Positions 5,646 to 8,511 of a stretch of 8,511 bases of DNA are shown in pieces. Numbering within the stretch: position 1 is the stretch's first letter; each line of letters begins with the position of its first letter. The notes beneath the pieces were generated by a model. It had not been told where the DNA came from, ran no database searches, and saw only the letters and a program-made list of their open reading frames with translations. The DNA comes from Verrucomicrobiota bacterium (GTDB lineage: Bacteria; Verrucomicrobiota; Verrucomicrobiia; Chthoniobacterales; Xiphinematobacteraceae). The translations under genes and the position numbers were made by a program. Where the stretch lies: assembly GCA_003176035.1 (NCBI GenBank), contig PSRL01000125.1, forward strand, positions 1 through 8,511, given 5' to 3'.

Positions 5646-6074
5646 ATGCAACTTTCGAAAAAATCCGAATATGCCCTGCGAGCGCTCCTGTATATGGCAA
5701 AACGCCGCCCTCAATTAGTCCACACCATTCAGGAAATCTCCCAAAAAGAAAAAATACCGATGAAATTTCTTGAACAAATTTTCCCTCTATTAAAACAGGC
5801 GGGTTATGTAAATAGTAAAAGAGGGCTGGGAGGCGGCCACGTGCTCTTGCGACCGTCGGACCAAATTCGCATTTTTGATATCATCGTGTTGATGGAAAAC
5901 ACATTATTTCTTCAGGATCGCAGCACGGCAGCGGACGGAGGTGAAAGCGATATTGCCATCAATATTTTCCTACGGGAACTCAGCACGGAAATCGCTCAGC
6001 TCCTAAGTACGCGAACTATTGCCGACCTGTTGGACAGTGCCCAGGCGCTGGAAGGAGTCTCATTTGAAATCTAA
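5646..6074 (+). CDS. Rrf2-family transcriptional regulator without cluster cysteines
   Basis: This 142-residue protein has the standard Rrf2 winged helix: the start MQLSKKSEYALRALLYMAK, the helix-turn-helix TIQEISQKEKIPMKFLEQIF (36-55), and the wing YVNSKRGLGGGHVLL. The C-terminal half holds the dimerisation helix and an effector region. Members such as IscR and NsrR bind a [2Fe-2S] or [4Fe-4S] cluster through three cysteines at about residues 92-106. This protein has no cysteine at all, so it must sense something else, act through protein contacts, or be constitutive. The ATG at 5646 gives the family N-terminus; the frame is open further upstream inside gpsA but that part is not protein-like. 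The palindrome TTTTTAAAAA (5622-5631) in the 30-base leader is a possible autoregulatory site. The next ORF overlaps the stop codon (TAATG). Confidence 0.9.
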   Translation: MQLSKKSEYALRALLYMAKRRPQLVHTIQEISQKEKIPMKFLEQIFPLLKQAGYVNSKRGLGGGHVLLRPSDQIRIFDIIVLMENTLFLQDRSTAADGGESDIAINIFLRELSTEIAQLLSTRTIADLLDSAQALEGVSFEI

Positions 6075-6211
6075 TGGCTTTCATTCGCCTTTTTATAGCC
6101 AGCCCGATCGGCAAGGCTGTCGTCGGACCCGCTATTAAGCGCTTTTTAGCTGGCACCCCCCCTGAGCGAACTGATACTCCCCCCCAAGCCCTTTCAGAGC
6201 CTAGACATTAA
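6074..6211 (+). CDS. Short ORF (45 aa) overlapping the Rrf2 stop, unknown function
   Basis: An ATG overlaps the TAA stop of the Rrf2 gene as TAATG, the arrangement typical of translational coupling, and opens a 45-codon frame ending at TAA 6209-6211. Residues 1-27 are hydrophobic with spaced basic residues (R5, K14, K22, R23), which could form an amphipathic or membrane-associated helix. Residues 28-45 are polar and Pro-rich. An AAGGAG at 6052-6057 lies 16 bases before the ATG, too far for a normal ribosome site, so initiation would rely on coupling. I do not recognise a family. It could be a real small protein or a chance frame; the precise overlap and the hydrophobic N-terminus favour translation only modestly. 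Confidence 0.4.
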   Translation: MAFIRLFIASPIGKAVVGPAIKRFLAGTPPERTDTPPQALSEPRH

Positions 6212-6267
6212 TTTTCAGCATGTTAACCAAGGATTGAGCAGTCCATCGTTGCAAGGCAACCCCTAAG

Positions 6268-6666
6268 ATGATAGACATTGGGTTTATGGAGACCTTACTA
6301 GGGACGTTTACACCACCCCATTTTCCCATGATCGCATGGGGCGCACCCTCTTTTCAGGAGTTGGTTGTCATTTTAGTGATTGTGCTGATTGTTTTTGGAG
6401 CCAAACGGTTACCTGAACTTGCTCGCGCGCTGGGGCAAAGCATGAATGAATTCCGGAAAGCTAAGGAGGAATTTGAAAAAGAGCTTCATAAACCAACACC
6501 AGCAGCGGCAGCGGCTCCCGCCCCTACAACCCACTCTGCTGAAGAACAGAGAGTTCCCGTGCTTCAATCTCCTTCCCAGACAATTCCTGCCTCAGTCCGC
6601 CAATCCACAGCAGCGGATTCATCCGCGCCAGACTTTAATCGCTCCCCGGAAAATCGCCAGTCGTAA
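6268..6666 (+). CDS. tatA: Sec-independent protein translocase subunit TatA/TatB
   Basis: TatA-type subunits assemble around TatBC in the cytoplasmic membrane to let folded proteins with twin-arginine signals cross. The diagnostic part is residues 29-75: one membrane helix (ELVVILVIVLIVF), the FG hinge at 43-44, then the amphipathic helix AKRLPELARALGQSMNEFRKAKEEFEKE. Residues 76-132 are a disordered Ala/Pro/Ser-rich tail, as usual. The sequence fits TatA better than TatB. The start is uncertain: ATG 6268, 6286 (Met7) and 6328 (Met21) are all in frame without a Shine-Dalgarno sequence. TatA proteins normally have a very short segment before the helix, which favours 6328 (112 residues); I give the outer limit. 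No tatC is in the window. It lies 9 bases before the secreted EEP gene. Confidence 0.88.
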   Translation: MIDIGFMETLLGTFTPPHFPMIAWGAPSFQELVVILVIVLIVFGAKRLPELARALGQSMNEFRKAKEEFEKELHKPTPAAAAAPAPTTHSAEEQRVPVLQSPSQTIPASVRQSTAADSSAPDFNRSPENRQS

Positions 6667-6675
6667 ATTTGCCTC

Positions 6676-7578
6676 ATGCCATGGCGCATACTCTTAATTG
6701 GTATCACCGCCATCTGCGCTGCTTCTGCTCAGGCAGTCTCTTGTAGAATCGTTACCTATAACCTCAAGAACTATACCACTCAAGAAAGCGGGCCTTTAGG
6801 GGCCAAATCACCAATCTCCCTTTCCGCCATCGAGACGATTCTCGGGAAACTCGAGCCCGATGTTTTGGCTGTCTGCGAGATGGGGTCGCGAGCGGATCTT
6901 TCTTATTTGCAACGCAAATTGAAAAAGGCGGGCCGCGATTTACGCTACACCGTCTGGGTGGATGGCCCCGACTCTTTGCGACATCTAGCGCTCTTGAGTC
7001 GTTTTCCAGTCGAACGTGATAACTCTCGCAATTCAGTCACAACCCGGCTTCCCGGACACCTTGTGAAACGTGGAATTTTGGATGTCACTTTGCGTTTGGA
7101 AAAAGATTACGCGTTACGCTTAATCGGATCTCACCTCAAATCACAAAAACCCGGAAATATTGATCCCAAAGAGATTCGAAATGCGGAGGCACAATCGCTG
7201 GCTTTGCATATCCGCGAAATTTTAAAATCTGAACCCGAGACCAATCTTCTGGTTTTCGGTGATTTTAATGATCGGCCCTCCTCGACAACATTAAAGACCC
7301 TGCTTGAGGCCCACCCCACCAGCCCCCTCTATGACCTTGCTCCCGCAGACCCCCAAGGCCTGCGCTGGACCTATCATTTTGCCAAGGACGATGTTTATTC
7401 CCGCTACGACTATCTTTTAGCCGGAGTGGAACTCATTCCGGAAATCGTCGAAGTGGGGATTGCCCATTATCCGTCCTGGAATTCCGCCAGCGATCATCGC
7501 CCACTTTACCTCGTCATCTCCACATCCAATATACTCAATGAGAATAGTTTACAATATAACGAAACGCCGCTAAAGTGA
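6676..7578 (+). CDS. Secreted endonuclease/exonuclease/phosphatase (EEP) family protein
   Basis: This is a 300-residue protein with an N-terminal signal peptide (MPWRILLIGITAICAASAQA, probable cleavage after residue 20), so it acts outside the cytoplasm. The mature part is an EEP fold, the metal-dependent phosphodiesterase superfamily that includes exonuclease III, DNase I and sphingomyelinases. Visible active-site residues are N29 (TYNLKNY), E68 (VCEMG), H153 (GSHLKS), D196 and N198 (GDFND), D245 (SRYDYLL) and D273-H274 (ASDHRP), the complete catalytic set. The signal RNAEAQSL at 168-175 is also typical. The substrate cannot be read from sequence: extracellular nuclease for nutrient phosphate or phosphodiesterase are the likeliest. 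No Tat twin-arginine motif is seen in the signal, so export is probably by Sec despite the tat gene 9 bases upstream. Confidence 0.87.
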   Translation: MPWRILLIGITAICAASAQAVSCRIVTYNLKNYTTQESGPLGAKSPISLSAIETILGKLEPDVLAVCEMGSRADLSYLQRKLKKAGRDLRYTVWVDGPDSLRHLALLSRFPVERDNSRNSVTTRLPGHLVKRGILDVTLRLEKDYALRLIGSHLKSQKPGNIDPKEIRNAEAQSLALHIREILKSEPETNLLVFGDFNDRPSSTTLKTLLEAHPTSPLYDLAPADPQGLRWTYHFAKDDVYSRYDYLLAGVELIPEIVEVGIAHYPSWNSASDHRPLYLVISTSNILNENSLQYNETPLK

Positions 7579-7833
7579 TTGCGGATTTGCTGCGCTTTAG
7601 GCTGCCGGTCAAGCTGCACTCAAAGAGACTGCGTCTCCCACCCACAGTCTCCCCCCGCTGTCCCACAGCTCGGTGTTGACTGGATTTCCTTCGGAGGCGA
7701 GGCGAAAATGAGGCCATACCCAGGATATGGACTTGTTTTCACAATAAAGTCTGAGGGAAAAAGAACGGCAAAGGAAGGATCATTTTATAGGTGTTTCGCT
7801 GTAATAAGCGGGACGTTTATACATCACCGTGTT
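7579..7833. other. Gap between EEP and MarC genes
   Basis: This 255-base stretch holds no recognisable gene. Two weak hairpins occur, GAGAC 7625-7629 / GTCTC 7633-7637 and GCTGT 7657-7661 / ACAGC 7665-7669, neither with a T-run. GGAGG at 7693-7697 lies 10 bases before an ATG at 7708 that is in frame with MarC. This is the best Shine-Dalgarno-like match I noticed in the window, but the 42 residues it would add do not look like MarC. A promoter for marC probably lies here; I could not fix one convincingly. Confidence 0.45.
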
Positions 7834-8469
7834 GTGGAAAATTTTTTAAACACTATTATTATCGTTTACACCGCCCTTTTCCCTATTTGTAACCCCTTGG
7901 GAGTCGCTCCCATTTTCTTGACGATTACTCGTGGGGAAAAATCGCAGCGTCGGCGTCAGCAGGCACTCAAAGGGTCAATATTTGTGTTTTTCATATTAAC
8001 CACCTTCCTGCTAGCCGGCTCGTTTATCCTAAAATTCTTTGGAATATCCCTGGATGGTGTCCGCATTGCCGGTGGACTTGTTGTAACCGGCATCGGGTTG
8101 AGACTTCTCCACCAGACACCAACCGCCGACCGACAAAGCATAGAAACGGAAGAAGCGATGGAAAAATCCGACATTTCTTTTAGCCCGCTAGCACTGCCGC
8201 TCTTAGCCGGTCCAGGCACCATCGCTGTAGTGATGACGAAAAGCAGCCAGTTCGAATTTGACTTCCTGCTCATTGCCGCTGCAATCGTCGCAATTTTGCT
8301 TCTGAGCGCCACGTGTTGGCTTATTTTAAGCCAAGCCGATCGTATCCTTGAAGCTATTGGCATCACTGGAGCCAACATACTTACCAAAATTATGGCGTTT
8401 CTCTTAGTGTGTATCGGAGTCCAACTCTTCCTCAGCGGAACCGTTCACATTCTCCATTCTCCACTTTGA
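7834..8469 (+). CDS. MarC-family integral membrane protein
   Basis: From a GTG at 7834 the product is 211 residues, the normal length of MarC/YchE/YhgN proteins (about 200-220). It is a six-helix inner-membrane protein. Family landmarks are ALFPICNPLGVAPIFL in helix 1, FFGISLDGVRIAGGLVV, then LRLLH before a hydrophilic loop, PLALPLLAGPGTIAV at the start of the second half, and IMAFLLVCIGVQLFLSGT near the C-terminus. E. coli MarC was named for multiple antibiotic resistance but later work did not support that role, and the family has no settled function. The longer frame from TTG 7579 or ATG 7708 adds residues without family likeness, so I choose GTG 7834. No clear ribosome site precedes it (only GCGGGA about 20 bases upstream), leaving the start uncertain. 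Confidence 0.88.
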   Translation: MENFLNTIIIVYTALFPICNPLGVAPIFLTITRGEKSQRRRQQALKGSIFVFFILTTFLLAGSFILKFFGISLDGVRIAGGLVVTGIGLRLLHQTPTADRQSIETEEAMEKSDISFSPLALPLLAGPGTIAVVMTKSSQFEFDFLLIAAAIVAILLLSATCWLILSQADRILEAIGITGANILTKIMAFLLVCIGVQLFLSGTVHILHSPL

Positions 8470-8473
8470 AATC

Positions 8474-8511
8474 ATGATAGCCATGGCCTTGCTTTTGCGC
8501 CGCGCCCGAAG
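8474..8511 (+). CDS. Possible start of a next gene, cut by window edge
   Basis: An ATG five bases after the MarC stop opens a frame (MIAMALLLRRAR) to the window edge. Only 12 codons are visible. The hydrophobic-then-basic composition gives no family signal, and there is no Shine-Dalgarno sequence. It may be the next gene of the operon or chance. Confidence 0.2.
   Translation, partial: MIAMALLLRRAR

Noticed and set aside
6676..6735. EEP protein as a Tat substrate because it follows tatA
   Set aside because: Its signal peptide has no twin-arginine motif; adjacency alone does not support it.
7956..8387. 143-codon minus-strand frame opposite MarC
   Set aside because: It is the antisense of a well-supported membrane protein and shows no independent features.

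Overview
The window looks like chromosomal DNA of a free-living or host-associated Gram-negative bacterium, most plausibly a member of the Verrucomicrobiota. This is an inference from gene content: a bacterial deoxyhypusine-synthase-like protein, an OprB-type porin with a C-terminal Phe, a TatA-type protein of the kind seen in the PVC group, and few recognisable Shine-Dalgarno sequences. Nothing in the window fixes the genus. I saw no tRNA, rRNA, insertion sequence, prophage gene or CRISPR array.

Left part (1-2942). A deoxyhypusine-synthase-like gene runs off the left edge on the minus strand. It is divergent from a small helix-turn-helix protein gene (606-986). A 411-base gap follows. Its right half is AT-rich and carries a cluster of CTAATA-type half-sites just ahead of an outer-membrane OprB-family porin gene (1398-2942).

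Centre (2943-3945). The porin and msrB genes converge on a 440-base stretch without a credible gene. That stretch holds an unusual series of GC-rich inverted repeats whose arms are shared between alternative stems (about 3010-3214). The minus-strand msrB (methionine-R-sulfoxide reductase) is divergent from plsY.

Right part (3946-8511). All genes are on the plus strand and mostly tightly packed: plsY, gpsA, an Rrf2-family regulator, a 45-codon ORF overlapping the regulator's stop (TAATG), a TatA/B-type Tat translocase subunit, a secreted endonuclease/exonuclease/phosphatase-fold protein, and, after a 255-base gap, a MarC-family membrane protein. GpsA reduces dihydroxyacetone phosphate to glycerol-3-phosphate, and PlsY acylates that product, so the adjacent pair forms the entry to phospholipid synthesis. 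The downstream genes have no evident shared pathway. Close spacing suggests cotranscription at least from plsY to the EEP gene.

Most of the window is ordinary housekeeping sequence. The parts most worth a second look are the structured porin/msrB intergenic region, the repeated half-sites upstream of the porin, the short overlapping ORF after the Rrf2 gene, and the absence of cysteines in that Rrf2 regulator.
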